Shown here in pieces: positions 40,639-55,196 of a stretch of 64,000 nt of DNA (positions are counted from its first letter, which is position 1; every line of letters begins with the position of its first letter). Under the pieces are notes generated by a model. That model was not told the origin of the DNA. It made no database searches and worked only from the letters and a program-made list of their open reading frames with translations. Source of the stretch: Glandiceps talaboti (Eukaryota; Hemichordata; Enteropneusta; Spengelidae); the NCBI RefSeq assembly GCF_964340395.1, contig NC_135561.1:14917961-14981960 (forward strand), in the 5' to 3' direction. The position numbers were made by a program, and so were the translations under genes.

Positions 40639-43600
40639 AACTGATCAATCAAAAGTCATTCACAATATCAACCAATCGTAGATGTGCCACTCAATTTAAT
40701 ATTACATGACATGATCATCTCCCTTTCCAAGTATAGCATCATTGTGTAGGATCTTTCCCCAATTTGTATGTAAACTGTAAATCCGAATGCTACAAATACA
40801 AACTTTTTCCGACTTTTAGACGCATCATCATGCTTCAGTCATGTGCACTTCACCAAGGCAACAATGTATTACAGCATTTTAAGTTCTGTCTCAACTCTCC
40901 TGAATTAAGGAACAAGACCAACAAACTACCCACTATCCAATCTGTAACTTTCTTTATCGACCTATCTCTATAAAAAAAATAATCATACACCATGTTATTC
41001 AAATGTCTTTATGTACTGAGTTAGTGTGCATTCAGCTGTTGCTATTTGATATAAACAATACCATTACATTCTACATTTTTCAGCAAATGGAAATAAAGAA
41101 AATAGCACCATACATACTGTATTGGAGGGTGATGAAAAGTGCCGTATGTTTCAGACGAGAGTCTTATTTGTATTCATTTACTATTCTGCAGCTTAGGGTA
41201 CAATCTGTGGATTACCAATCAATTCACGATCGATCCAAAAGTGAAAACATTTGCTTTGGGAGCTAGTTCATTCAGCTATCTACTTCGAGCATAACATTCG
41301 TTGCAGAGAGAAACACATTAAACGACTATTTTCAATCGATTCTCTCGCAAATGACATTTCTCAGTTTATTTTTTTTTAAGTAGAAGACCAGCCTTTCTTG
41401 ATATAACACAACACCACACGAACACTACTGTAGGATAAAATCGACACATGTAAGGGTGACAGTGACAATAACTAGGTTCGTGTGACACATAACGATATAT
41501 ACGAGAAGGGGTTAAATACCACGAGGATATACATATGTTTGCCGTCAATAATTAATTGATTGTACGTGCATGGAATCTTACCCATGAAGACATATGAACA
41601 GAGGGTCAAAATGCGTTGCATGTACATGCCAAAGTGGAATGACCAGTACGCAGACATACTTACTGATCATTATCCATGAGATGTTTGGCCCACTTTTAAA
41701 AACGCCATGCTCTTTAAGTTGTCAGTGCATGAACGGGGATACAACATATGCCTAAATAAGTGTTACAGAATATCAATTTCTAGATTAATATCAAAATGCT
41801 ATTTCTTACCAGGTAGTCTTGAAGGACTAATAGCGCTGCTACACTATTTCAGTTTTCCTAACTGCTAATTGTTTCAATATTTCTTTTGCTTGTAACAAAC
41901 ACACGGTTTTTGCAATTGACCATTCATAATATAAAAAAACTTTTGCATATGTTTTAAATTAACACAAAAAATAGATAATCCAATATCTTTAGTTTCCTAC
42001 TAGTGCATATCATGATCTTTATCTTAATGCATTATACAACAAACAAAACGTTCTAGTTTAATCAGGGTCACATTCCCAAGTCGTCAAGAAGTTTTTAACT
42101 TGTGAAAAGGTTCAATATTCTCTCCCGAGAATGTACACGAGTTCACGATATGCTTCAGCATTTGATGACATGACTATATACTGATATGTAAATGATTGTA
42201 GCATCCCTGAGGGGACAAATCATCTTATCTATCCATTCCCGCCAGCAACTACATATTAGCCTCAGGCCAATTCCTGTCGTCTTTAATAATGCATTCCATG
42301 GACTGTAGAGATTACACCCTACTCTGTGAAATAATTCCAGTCGTTTGGCAAGATTTATAAGATTGTATACGTTTATACCTTAATATAATATCTCGCGTGT
42401 CAGTGCTAATTGAACAAATGCAAAGAAACTTGTAAAATTTCTGGATTTTCTTGTGAGAGTGAGAAGGGATTGCGATTTGATATCGACTCAGTAATGCCCT
42501 AGTTCGTCGCCTTCGGTGTAAATGTGTTAATCCCGACCGTTGAAGTATCGTGATATCTACAAATTGGACAATAGAACACTTAGAAGTATTAAACCTGAAT
42601 TCTGGATATTATGAAGCAATTAGTCTTAAAATGTAGGTTATACACAGATGCAGTCTACAGATTTTGAAGTGCAACGATGCGCTTAACTTTTAATGTACTT
42701 ATTGAGGAAGGGCACCCTTATCTCCTGTCACACATCAATGCGAACATTATCATTTGTTTATATAAAAAAAAAACTATTTTCATTTCGACGGACGATGGTG
42801 TTAACATTTGAGTCAACAAAGTTTCATCAGTGCATGCATTATCACACCAATATATTACATGTAAATTGAAAGAGGGAGCAAATCTAAAATCGTCATCTCA
42901 GACCATAGGCAACAATCGGTATTGTCACGTGGAAGAATTTAAACACGAGTATTCCTTGGTTGGTAAAAATATATCCTTGAACATTTTAACAGATTCACAG
43001 CCCCCTTCCGCCCATTACAACACATTAACCCATGCCCCTCCAAAGCAACAACAATTGCTGAATAGATACAATGTCTTTATTTCATATAATTGTAAAATGG
43101 CGACCCTTCAAGGAGTAAGGTACCCTTTCTGAAGTGATTTTAACCATCGTGATGCCAGGGAGTTCATGTGCACTTTGTGTATCAATCGAGAATTCGGGAA
43201 TCTTATTATGTAACATTTATGAAGGGTATGAAACACATCGTGAAGGAAATGAAACACTAAGGTACCTGAAGTAATATAGATATACATACGAGTCTATGGG
43301 ATTTTCTGGCGCCTACGCGTAATCTGGGTTGCCCAGCCCCACTGCGCATTCTTTACATAATGCAGGTAAGCATGCGCAAACACTCTTGGCACTAAAGAAA
43401 ATTGAATATCATATGGAATTAATATAATTATTGATATTAGTCACCTGAGTAACTTTCTTTTATGTCTTGAGTTGTACTCGTTCTTTTAAATGATTGAACC
43501 TGCTGAGCAAGATTACTAATTTAAGTAGCATTCTATGTAAAACAAACATAACTTCAAGTTGTGCCCTTTTACGGCAGCAAGAACTAACGTAAATGTCAGT

Positions 43601-43773
43601 CGTACTTTTCACGCAGAGTTAATGACCATGTAAATAATGAAAGATGGTTTATGTACCGAGAAATAAGGCGACGACTTTAAGGATTTAATGATCTGTAAAG
43701 TAAAGAGCAAATTTTTGACCTACTTCCATAATATAACCCTATGCGAAGATATGTAAATATGTTTGTATTTATA

Positions 43774-43775
<2 letters not shown>

Positions 43776-43814
<39 letters not shown>
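43776..43814. repeat. (GT)n microsatellite
   Basis: Uninterrupted GT run. Confidence 0.97.
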
Positions 43815-43815
<1 letters not shown>

Positions 43816-46800
43816 CATCACACATACGTTCGTTAATGCTGAGGGAAACACTTAATGTGTGGAGGCCGTTCTATGAGCCGTCCTATTGCATCGTTCCTCT
43901 TTCGTTGAAATTAATCATGGTCTATTATGCACTTTGAAGTTTTCCTTGTAAATCTTGTAAGCTTGCTTTATATAATCACAAGAAAAACTGCTCCCATATT
44001 CGGGAACTTGAAACAAAACAGAGATGTCTGTGCCGATTAGAAGAATCCATACATATCTTGTCGATATGATATTGGCCGTCTCAGTGAAGTCGACGTGACC
44101 ACAACCTTTCAGCTGTAAGTTTATGTAAGATCTAAACGATAAACGTCTACACGGACTTTGTAGACAACATTCCTAACGTTCGTCATCTGACTTTATACAG
44201 GAATATGAGAAACCATTAAAGGATATTTGAACATTAATATCAACATCTAATAACATGCTTGACCGACGCTTTGGCCTATAAATCGTCATCACATTTGACC
44301 TCTGGGTGGCTCTTTTGAGGTTTGTTTATGAATTACCATACCAACATTCAATGGTATTCGATTGCTTGTTTTATTGGATAGTGGTATTCGGATCGTAAAT
44401 ATTGACAAGGTCAGGCATTTGCTTACTAGTATGTTTATTTCTGTAACATATGAACTTTTCATATTGCTCACAAAGTTAGTCCCAACCTTCAAAACCCTTG
44501 ATTCATGCATATATGTATGTATATTTCGTCCGTATAATATCAATTGCATAATATACGTGTCAACTGACATTGAGTCCTCTAGTATCAATCATTTACCTCT
44601 AATGAATCGAATAAAATGTCAATTTGTTAAAAGAAATTTGTATTATTTATTCATTCATTCCTTAATGACCTTTATGAGGTAAAATTCATGCAGTATTGAT
44701 ATTACATTTTAAAAGAGGAAATGGTTTGATGCATTGAAAGAAGAAACTAATATGATGTGTTCCCTTTTCTGTCAACCACTTGACTGTGGTTGTGCTATTG
44801 CAGAACAGAAGAAAACATAGTAGTGGCCAGACTAGATTGTGTTGATGACAAATATTGTAGAAATGGTTAGGTAATACAAATTACTGTATAATTGTCACGA
44901 TTCCATTATCAAGCTAATTAGAGTTTACACAGTGTTTGAGGTGATGTTTTAAAAGGCGAATATATCTATCCAGTAATTTGGGACTGTGTGTGCGTCGTCT
45001 ACATTTACCTATAAAGCAAGTAATCACGTTATTGCCAATGCCATGTTAGAACTGAGCAATTCAAAGCTGACCTTCAAAATAGAACTGTGATATATACAAT
45101 GAACAGAGGTCTTGATTGCTAGAATGATGGACTACAGGCTATGAGTAGGGGAATTCAGCTGTGTTAAGGAGATCTCCTCGGGCTATATTGGTATAAATAT
45201 TTATCATACGTACAGGGATACTGCAAATTGAGTTAGCAAATCCGATGTTGATGCCTTGATTGACAGATAATCAGAAGTGATGGAAAGGAAGAGAGGTAAA
45301 GACCTATCAGAGGAAAGCTTCTTAATGATTTACAAATCTCAAGTTGATTAAATGATACCACGAGAAGAACATTTGATGCTGTCTCGGCGGGATTGCAACA
45401 TGGAGTATCCACATTATCGCCATATGTATTGCAATGGTAATTTCCAACACGTTTGGGAATGTTTGATATTGAATTGTTTTACTGCTAATGTTTCAGAATT
45501 TGATTTACATTAGATACTTTTTCAGTCGTTCAATTTGTGAAATTAGGTCACATAAAAGCTTGTTGGCCTTTTTTCTTTGGTCTCATTAATTACGTTGAAT
45601 CGTCTCAACTTCTCCAGAGAGATAACGGTAATTAACCAGGTACACACAAGTACAAATTGCGTTTTTGAAAGATGAATTATCTATGCATGTACTGATTTGT
45701 ACTTAACTGGACATTGGATGACAGGACATAGGATGGATATAGCATCACAATTTTTCACAGTAGGAATACATGCATGATTCCTAATCGACCCTTCAGCGCA
45801 ACGTTTTATTGAACATTTTACTACCACTTAATATAATTAACATACGTTTGTTTGAAATCAGTTGTCGCCATGTGTCTTAAATTATTTATTGGGTTATCCT
45901 GAAGCGCAAGTATATAATATGCAGCAGTCTTCAACTATTTTAAAGTCACTTGCAGTTTTAAAAATGAAGCTATATTCTTCTGTTGTAATATTGGATAGGG
46001 GCGGGGGGGTGGCTACCTTCAATAGCCATGCCAGTAAGCATTACCTTCAATCCTGAAGGCTATCTTCGATACCCAATATCAGTTACTTAGTTCGCTTATT
46101 GTACAATGTTAATTATTTCTGGGGATATTTGACGTCTAAAACAATGATACCATCTATACTACTATTCTACGTTATCGATAGCTTACATTAATATTAACGT
46201 TTGTTTTTTAAGCTTGAAATAGGAAATAGGTTGAAATATGTTATTTTAAGATATTCATGTGATATGCATCAATAGATAATGATTTATCGTATTACTGCTG
46301 AGGGATACTCAGTAATTAGAAGAGACATTGTACATACATTGTATGTTAATAAAATTAGGGTCATACTACACGTATGAAATAACATCATAACAAACATTCA
46401 TTCGATTGACTACATACATATATCAAAAAGTTAATGCGATATGACAGTTGCAATCAATCATATTAAAATTCAATAATTGCATTATTAGTTGGCCAGCCTT
46501 TCTCATCATAACATACTATAACAATGGTCTTTTTAGGTACATTTTGATCCGAAAGTTACTTTGAACTCCGACAAATACTTGGATACATTCTTTCGAAATA
46601 TCGAAATCATATAAAGGGTCAATAACCACTGTAGGTAGATGGTTTTTATCAAATCCACATGTTACCGTCTGCTGCTAAGTATGGTCATTTCATAGACAAT
46701 TCGTCATTAGAGATGTATTTTATATACACGTACACGTCTCAACTCCACACTTCAGACTACTAGGGACAATGTTTATATGATCTCGAATTGCTCGATCTAC

Positions 46801-47616
46801 GTTTTGTTTAAAGAAGGTAGATTACCTTAAACGTTTTTTGAAAAGCTGAATTTTGGGAAATTAATCCTTCAACGCATCATCTTATTAACAGGTTTCCCTT
46901 TAATTACAATTAATGAAACCAAAAACGCAGTAGTTCATTATATATATATATATGTGTGTGTGTGTGGGGGGGGGTTATAGTATTTCCTCTTAATCATGGT
47001 GTCTTTTAGAACCCAGCTGCTTCAAATAACGTTTTCACCTTTTTTTTCTCAAAAGTTCAGTTTACACAAGGATTATACAAGGACGCCATTTCTTTTTCTT
47101 TTCAGGAAAGCTTTGGTCTACATTAGTGACATCTTTAAACTGATTAACCAAAAGAAAAGAATTCATATTAATCTAAAAGGCGTACTTTAATAATTCTGTG
47201 TTTTGAAGACTGCTATAAAGGCTTACGTCACGATGTAAATTCCTAGAGGAAGACCCTTTCAACGGTTCATTAATCTCCTATCAAATGTCTATTGAAGGTT
47301 GTGTGATTCACAGAGAGCAAGAACACCTGGCGTTAACCTGCTTTTTAATGTAGTCTGAATAACACTTTAGTAGGGAACTACTCACCACAGTGACTGCTTT
47401 GGATCATTCAAGTAACACTTATAATACCATTTATCACATCCGTGCAGATGTCCAAATAAGCAATGTTCCCATTGAGTGGTTAGGTATACACCAAGAAGTG
47501 TCGGATATATACGAATACTGATTCCTATATACCGGTACTGACAAGAACATTGCATATTCTTTTTCAGCTTGAATACAGTTCCTTGTTTTGGCTGATCGGA
47601 AAACGTGTATGGTGAT

Positions 47617-48493
47617 TTCTATACAATTTGCAAATCAAGTATGCATTTGAACAAAAATACGTGATTTATACGCGGGTCGTTTTACATTGAGACATGGGGG
47701 TCTACGTCATTGGTTCTGCTGTGCTCGTAATATTGTCATTGAAAACGTTGGAAATCGTTGAAGAATATTCATAACCATTTACACGTTTAATACACGAGCT
47801 TCTTTTTGGATTTATCTCCAGTTTAAACACAGTCGAACAACACCACTGATTGTAATCTCTCGCGTCCAGCCTAATCATTGCCTAACTAACGATGTTAATA
47901 AATTTACTCCTAACACAAGTCGTTTACCTGATCAAATAAACAGTTTTAAATTTCATGAAGCAAACGGTTTAACGTACGTGCCAAAAAGCAAGTATTTGTT
48001 AAAGACATAGTGTTTGTTTAAGACGTCGTTAACCTGACCAAATTTAAATAAACTATTTCTGTGAGGCAACCGGTCTAACGTGTGTCAAAATGTAAGACTT
48101 CATTAAAGGTAATATGGTTTCCTGTCTAGTAAACACTCAATGTACATGTAACTAGAATAGAACGTTCAGACTCTAAAATAAAAGTTAGCTGCAATGTAAA
48201 ATGTAATAATAATGTGAAAACCAAGCATGTTGTCAGTATAGTTTGATTGTGCCTCAATTAGAAAATAACCGAATAAATGTAACCAAAAGTCATTATGAAT
48301 ATATCTTCTCAGCGCTATTACAAGGTTAACCCTGCTCAGAAAACATAATGCAACAATGATTTTTTATCATACCATTCGCAAGCCAAGTACACGTGCAAAC
48401 AAAAATTCTTGGTTTATACACATGACCTATTCATTGTAAGTCACAACAAGGCCCGTCAATGTCAGTGGTTCTGTGGTGGTGCTCTAAATATAA
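47617..48493. repeat. Nested diverged duplications
   Basis: Sequence around 47617-47737 recurs in diverged form around 48367-48493 (shared AACAAAAAT, TTTATAC, GTCAxTGGTTCTG, GTGCTC). Between them, 47917-48009 and 48022-48115 form a second, adjacent pair (shared GTCGTTxACCTGA, AAACxGTxTAACGT). All copies are direct repeats and non-coding. Confidence 0.7.
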
Positions 48494-49285
48494 TACCTAA
48501 TTGAGTTATTTTTTTAAAAGATGTTTCAAAAGTTATGCTTGCATAGATATATATTCTCATATAACTGTATTCATTTAGCAGAACATAATGGTGGCCTAAA
48601 GTTTGTGTTACTCTTCAAAGACAATATCTCTTAGGCCACTTGTATATTCGCTTGCTTAAAGCCATAACAGAGTCATGCAAAATGGCCGACTTTAGATTGA
48701 GGTTCTGTTTCCGTATGTAGTTATTATGCTTTATAACATCAATGACACGAATATTGTCAAAGCTTTTACTTTTTAAATAAATTTTCATCTTCAGACTTTC
48801 ATAAACAGTTTGTACAAAAACAAGAAGTCGCATGTTACGAGGGGAAAGAAAAATAGAGTGAAAAGAAGACCTCAGTGACGATGCTGCGCATGGCAGTTGA
48901 ATTTCCCCCATTTGCGTAGATTACACAGTGTTCTTTATATATCCCAATTGTGTGCTCTTATATGCATTGTATAGGCAACAGATGTATTTTTCCATTGATT
49001 TCTAACCCCAAAAGTAGATCTTTTAATCCATACTTTGTACACAGACAAAACAGTCGCTCTAGTAAGTTGACTTAGTGTACGAAACTACAAGATGTGGACA
49101 ACACACCATTGGTACCACATTCTTTTATATATGTATGTATGTTTCATGCAGGTCATATAAATCAACACTAACATAATATACACAATAAAATGTTAACGAT
49201 GATTTACTACTTGGATATACCATGGGACAGAAAAAAAGTGCATGAAGAAGTAAACTGACTACGTCTATTATAATATCTGGTCAGC

Positions 49286-49286
<1 letters not shown>

Positions 49287-49348
<62 letters not shown>

Positions 49349-49355
49349 GTGTGTG

Positions 49356-49407
<52 letters not shown>
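49287..49407. repeat. (GT)n microsatellite
   Basis: Long GT run with two single-base phase shifts, ending in a GC-alternating stretch. Confidence 0.97.
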
Positions 49408-49408
<1 letters not shown>

Positions 49409-52060
49409 CACTGATTGGTTAACATCATGATTACTCATGATCAGCTCGAGTGTCTGAGTGCATGGACAGACTACGGTGTAATACGCTATTGCAGACAAAA
49501 TGATCTTATCTCTAAGTATTTATAATGCACGATATTTCAGGCTAAGAAAAGATTGCTCACAATTCCACAGGCTATGGATTTCTTATCGTTGCATTGAATC
49601 TCGCCAATATGTGGAAATGATAGCTGCATGATATAACTTATAGTAGTAAAGCTATTATCAACCACAAAGAAATAAACTCATTAAGAAATAACATTATTCC
49701 GATCAAACACAAAGGAATACTAACGGTATGTGACGTCTGTATACTAAAACTTTTAGTAAAAGCAGTGAAAAACCGTCTAACATTACCAAGGTCATTGATA
49801 TGCAAACCCTTGGTACATACGACTCACGACAATGTTATTGAAATTCACATATCAATATTTTTGTTTCATAATATATTCCTAATTTTGAAAAAAAAAATTG
49901 TTTCTGACTCAAACTCTAGTAACTACATGTTTCAGTAGTTATGGTATTGTTGTTAAGGTAACAGAGGTGTACTATGGCAATAGTATATATGTGCTCCACT
50001 TTTTTCTATACTTTGATGGTATCGTGGCAATTTTAAACGAAGCTCAAATCAGACTTGTATCCGTATAAGGGGTTTCGCACACCAAAAAAAAGTCAATTCT
50101 CAAGAAACTAAGTCTTGTGGAATATGGCTTACACAGTTTCGGTAGTACTTTAGTTTATGAACTTTATAGTCGACATGGTGTCATTTGACATCTGGAAGTA
50201 ACGATAATTACCAGAGTTAACGATAACAACGGGAAATGTTTTGAAATATTAGATTTATTGTCCCATTTTGGATAAGTATTAAATCTAAGTATGAAAAAAA
50301 CCAGTTGTGTTGTATAGATAAAAACAGTTGGTGCAGAATAATGAAAAACATAGTGTCATCGGTTCTACTAATATGATGGCACTGATTTAAGGGCCTGGGA
50401 TTGTATCTTGAACATTCCTTTAAGTTAACTTTGATCTACAGAAAATGTGTCCAGGTAGAACCAAAACCCAAAATCACAACGAGTTATCTGAACTCAGGTT
50501 TCCTTTAGGCAGCATGGGGTTTCTAAATCTATTGTGATCAATGACTGTCAGACAAGTCAATCTTTAATGATGAGAAATTTCATTTACCTTCAAATAAGAG
50601 ACGAAATGACGTAAGTACATATAATAAATAATGTTGTATACATTTACTTTTTGTCACTTTATATCCCTTTGATATTCAACGCATTCTACCACCATCTCAC
50701 TACAGTGTACAAATCTTTGAGAAAGCATGTCACCTTTGGTAAATGTATGAATTGTAATTAACAGCAGATATCATTGGGTGAAAATATGTCATCCACAGGT
50801 TAAAGGTGACAACAAAGGTTAAAGGTCACTAGAAACATTTGCGTTGCACATGTGCAATGTTCCCGAAGCTCGTTAACCCTTCCATAAATATTGAGATTGC
50901 ATAAGGCTTGTGGTAAATGAAATATAAAATGTACTGTGTAGGCGTACCGTTATACACAGTATATACATGACCCATAAGTGCACCGCAAAAATGTGATGTC
51001 GCCAGATGATTCATCTTCTTTCCGGGGCACAGAGAAATGTTAAGTAAATATACAAAGTGTCACAACAAAGCAATTGAGGTGAAATGATGTGATTCACTAT
51101 AGTCTTTCCCATAAACCCATGCAGGAAATCTCCGACAATGACCGAAAAACATGTCAAGTGCAGTAGAATGATTGCGATTGATAGTAGTAATCAATGCCAC
51201 TTAGTTTACTGAAGGTAGAAATAGGCCTGGTTGGACTTTTTCATTTAATGTACATCATTTAAATAAAAATATACATCGTTAATGAATATCTATCTACTTG
51301 ATTTAAAATACATAATTAAAACAAAATTTAGCACTCGTAAAAATAGTTTAAACTTGACCGTAAATTAAGTGATTTGACCCACGAAAGCAGAAGCTCAGTT
51401 TTACCAAAAATTATAGAATCATACTGACAGTTAGAGATGACTAGGTGTAAAAGATTACATCTTGTAAATGGTGTAAAGATTGAATCAGGCAATAAAGGAT
51501 GTATAGAATACTGCGTAAAGTAAAGCAGGTCCAGACGTGATTCTATAAATACACTATTGGTCCATCGCAGTATTGCTACTATGCCCATTACGTGTAATAA
51601 AAACACGATTAAAGCAACAGAAAATGATGAAACCTTAATTCACAAGGGAATACAAATTCCGACACACGTCATAGCGAGTTATCCTGTGCTGTATCCGTTG
51701 ACTTTAGCCTCCCATTAGATCTAATCGTGCGTCTTGGGATATTCTTAAGCACACTACCGTTTTTTTTCTGCCACACTTATGTGTTGTCCAAGGTAATGTT
51801 TTCGTGATCCTTAACAAATTTACTAAGACAGAACAGTTGCATTAGCATAATTTCTCAAACCAGTGTGTTCTAAATTATATAAAGTGTATTAAGTGTAAGC
51901 TGATATATACTGCCTAAATATTGGGTTTTGCCAACCTTGCGCGTCTGTCACCCTGTCTTTGTATGACTGGCCTGGCATCTGTTAAATCAAGGTAAATTTA
52001 ACCAATTTCTGTGGTAATACAGTGTTTGGGAAAACAGCAGAAAAGCGCATTTAAAACATA

Positions 52061-52077
52061 GACAGACAGACACACAG

Positions 52078-52151
<74 letters not shown>

Positions 52152-52192
52152 GGGCAGGCGGACGGACGGATGGGCGGACGGACGGACGGACG

Positions 52193-52235
<43 letters not shown>

Positions 52236-52240
52236 TGACA
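52061..52240. repeat. (GACA)n(GGAC)n(GACA)n array
   Basis: GACA units enclose a central block of GGAC/GGCG variants, suggesting C/T change spread within the array. Confidence 0.97.
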
Positions 52241-52265
52241 TAGATAAAGGAAGAGAAAGCGAGAC

Positions 52266-52292
52266 ATATACATACATACATACATACATACA

Positions 52293-52323
<31 letters not shown>
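52266..52323. repeat. (CATA)n microsatellite
   Basis: About fourteen CATA units, 25 bp from the GACA array. Confidence 0.97.
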
Positions 52324-53995
52324 CTATCTGATAGACCTATATACTTGCTTGTGTACCAAATATTCATGAAATCCCACAATCTAACTTATCAAATCTCTAT
52401 TAGGCTATTTCGAGCTCATTTGCTAAAGTACATACACGTATTTGTAAACCGACTTGAGCAGAAAACAGTGCCTCGGTTATTTCACAGACTGTCCCACTTA
52501 ATAACCCACTGTAGACAGGTAGAGTGTATAGTGATAAATTAACAGTCGTGTTACTCGTACGTTCACACAGTGTGAACAGGACTGACACGTAGAATGGTTA
52601 CTAGTTATCTTGGTCTATCACAGTCTTACAGTCTCATAGGCATATCATTAAAACAAAGACGAGGTGGCTAGGGGCGATGATTCACTAGCTTTCGACACCT
52701 ATTAATGGGGAATGCAAATCCCCGATTTGTTAAATTCCTATTACCATGTACCAATGGTGACGATAAGTCACGTAACGGTCACGATAACAACCAAAGTGTT
52801 CCTAATATAATGGGATCACAAGGAACATGACACGACCTAAAACAAGCGTGGTTATGATGGCGAGATATATGGTTGAACGTGCGTTAACTTTTCTATTATC
52901 GGGAAAGAGTTCGTACTTCACCTTCGTTTTCTGTTACTCCATGATTGCATCTATAATCGCCATAATGATGTGGATATGATTTGAAAGCTAACGATTCTTA
53001 AATTAGAAGGGTTTTTTTTTCAAAATACGTGGACTTTTGAAGGATGTATTAGTTTGAAAGTAGTAAGAATTACCTTTTGATACTTTGCTGATAGAAATGC
53101 AAAATTTCCAAATTTTGGATAAGAATCGTTGATTTGCTTTATGTTCACTTGTAAAGTGTAAGTTTTGAAGAAAAAAAATAACAAATCCTTGGAGATTATG
53201 ATGTAAAATTTATCACATTTACTAAGAAAAGAAAAATTCAAAATAGATCAGAAGGTGTTGCGTCTTGTTTCTTGATAAAAGTGAATCCTTTTTAGACAAA
53301 TTCAAATAAAATTCAAAAATGGAATACATTTTACTGTGATGATTCCTTCAATTAAATTAAAATCTGACATTTCATGAGATTTGTCTGAGCGCTGACAAAT
53401 TTTCCAAGAATTATATATGTATAAAGTAGATTAAGTTAATATTCTGTATAGTCAAAATTTGTGCCAAGTTTTCTCCAATTGTAGGGTATAATGTTTACAG
53501 AATGGCAGTTTTGAAAATCTAGAAATACCATATGTGTATAAGACTGCAAACATATGTCATCGTTGGAGGAGGGTATTAATGTTTCAAAAGATGCGTGACT
53601 TGTTCAAGGCACAGCTTGAATGGCTTTTACATTTCAGATGGAAATCTGTGTGGGGATTTCCTCCGACCTAATTTCTGTAGTGACTGAACATTCGCTAATG
53701 CTACACGTATCGGAAGTATTGAATATTTCTTGTGATGTGATGAATGACAATACAATGTTCACTACCACCAATCGTGTATTCACGACTTGTGCTGATTACT
53801 TTGTGAGAATCTAATTGAAATGTTCTGTCGATACTACATGGTACAGATTGAGAGCTTTTATGGTATCGCTCGATGAATGACCCAATTAGTGATCAGTGGA
53901 GAAAACAGTTCAAGCATGATTTATATGAAATATATAGTTATGGTTGGCCACTTTCATTAGCGCTGCAAAGTTTTAATTTAATAACAGCAAGTTGT

Positions 53996-54112
53996 TGGTG
54001 GTGGTGGTGGTGGTGGTGGTGGTGGTGGTGGTGTTGCTTTTGTTGTTGTAACAGTTATTGTAACAGTCGTTGTTGTTGTTTTGTTGTTGTTGCTGTTGTT
54101 GTTGTTGTTGTT
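53996..54112. repeat. (GGT)n(GTT)n trinucleotide repeats
   Basis: GGT units to 54031, then imperfect GTT units with a TTATTGTAACAG insertion. The plus-strand poly-Trp/Val reading is an artefact. Confidence 0.95.
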
Positions 54113-54228
54113 TATCTTGCTGGGGTGTTCCTACAACATTAATCGACTCATGAAAATATTCAACTTATAACACCTGAAAAGGAAAAATATTCAATCGGTC
54201 ACCCATTCCTATCAACCCAGTACGCTAA

Positions 54229-54605
54229 TGCCTAAAGAAAAACAATGTTTGGTTCCTGTTACCCGACCCCACCTAATTTTTCACTGCCGACCCCAAACAT
54301 TTTTTTGACGTATTCGAGAAAAAAATAATAAAATTGTAAAAATTGCGTGAAGTCTCGCCAGAAAAAGTGGATGCGGAAACCGACTTCACCTTAAAAAGAC
54401 AATATAAAACTGTTGTTCCAATCTCTAATGGCTGTACATCTTATGGGATGAAACCAATAACACATAGACCATTTGGAAAACAACAGAAAACATAACTACC
54501 TGAATTAGGCACTCACACATGAAAAAATAAATAAATAAAAAAATCTACCCTACCTATTCTGAAATTGAGCGTAATCGGAATCACACAATTGTGTTATTAG
54601 GCCTA
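54229..54605. repeat. Possible short interspersed element
   Basis: A C-rich segment (TTACCCGACCCCACCTAAT, then GCCGACCCCAAACA) stands out from its AT-rich surroundings. The left end GCCTAAAGAAAAACAATG loosely matches the reverse complement of the right end near 54585-54604. This suggests a decayed inverted-repeat element, but there is no second copy in the window to confirm it. Confidence 0.35.
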
Positions 54606-55154
54606 AGCACATGCATGATTACACTGTCAGGGAACGTAAGTTTATTCATTCTCGGTTGCTCTCATCAAAAGACACACGCTTGTACATCATTTTTGTACCG
54701 CTGAATTACTGTAGCAATACACGAAGCGTCGTCGCAATATTATAGAACTTGTGTTAGCAACATGTATTCATTAAAGAAATAAGCCCGAAGCAAACAACAT
54801 GTGGCAGGGGAAGGTGTAATCAACTTATACGGTCCGCTAGACTGTCCACAATTTCCCTCGACACCATTTCGCCTAGGCCTCTGTATGTCTCCGAAACACA
54901 ATAGATTTGAATTGAGATTCAGTGACTCAAAGGAACGCTAAGTCATATTAGCTTGGTTACTAGGTAAACTATCCATTACATACAGCATTACACACGATTA
55001 TAGGCGTACTTTTACAGTAGTCGAGAACGGAATCTATCTACACATGTCGTGTTCTTTCATGAACCCTGCATTTCTTTAAACGTAAGCCGTTAAAGTTATA
55101 ATTTAATTTCAATGTAAAAGTAAAACCCAACAAAAAGTAAGCCGATATGAATGT

Positions 55155-55196
<42 letters not shown>

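Larger units (their letters stand above)
39573..47616. other. Gene-free stretch
   Basis: I see no recognisable exon. Contents are an imperfect (ATCA)n run near 40579-40638, a (GT)n run at 43776-43814, an unusually GC-rich patch at 43309-43385 with GCGCAT/ATGCGC half-sites, and AT/GT/G-run sequence at 46939-46974. Frames such as 42830-43132 and 44362-44682 lack motifs. Confidence 0.6.
48494..54228. other. Gene-free stretch
   Basis: Apart from the microsatellites listed separately I see no gene. Open frames over the GT array at 49207-49498 and the GACA array at 51987-52379 exist only because tandem repeats lack stop codons. Confidence 0.65.

Noticed and set aside
51987-52379. Open frame of 130 codons with Cys-Leu-Ser-Val repeats
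   Set aside because: It is a translation of the GACA/CATA tandem arrays, and all three frames are open for the same reason.
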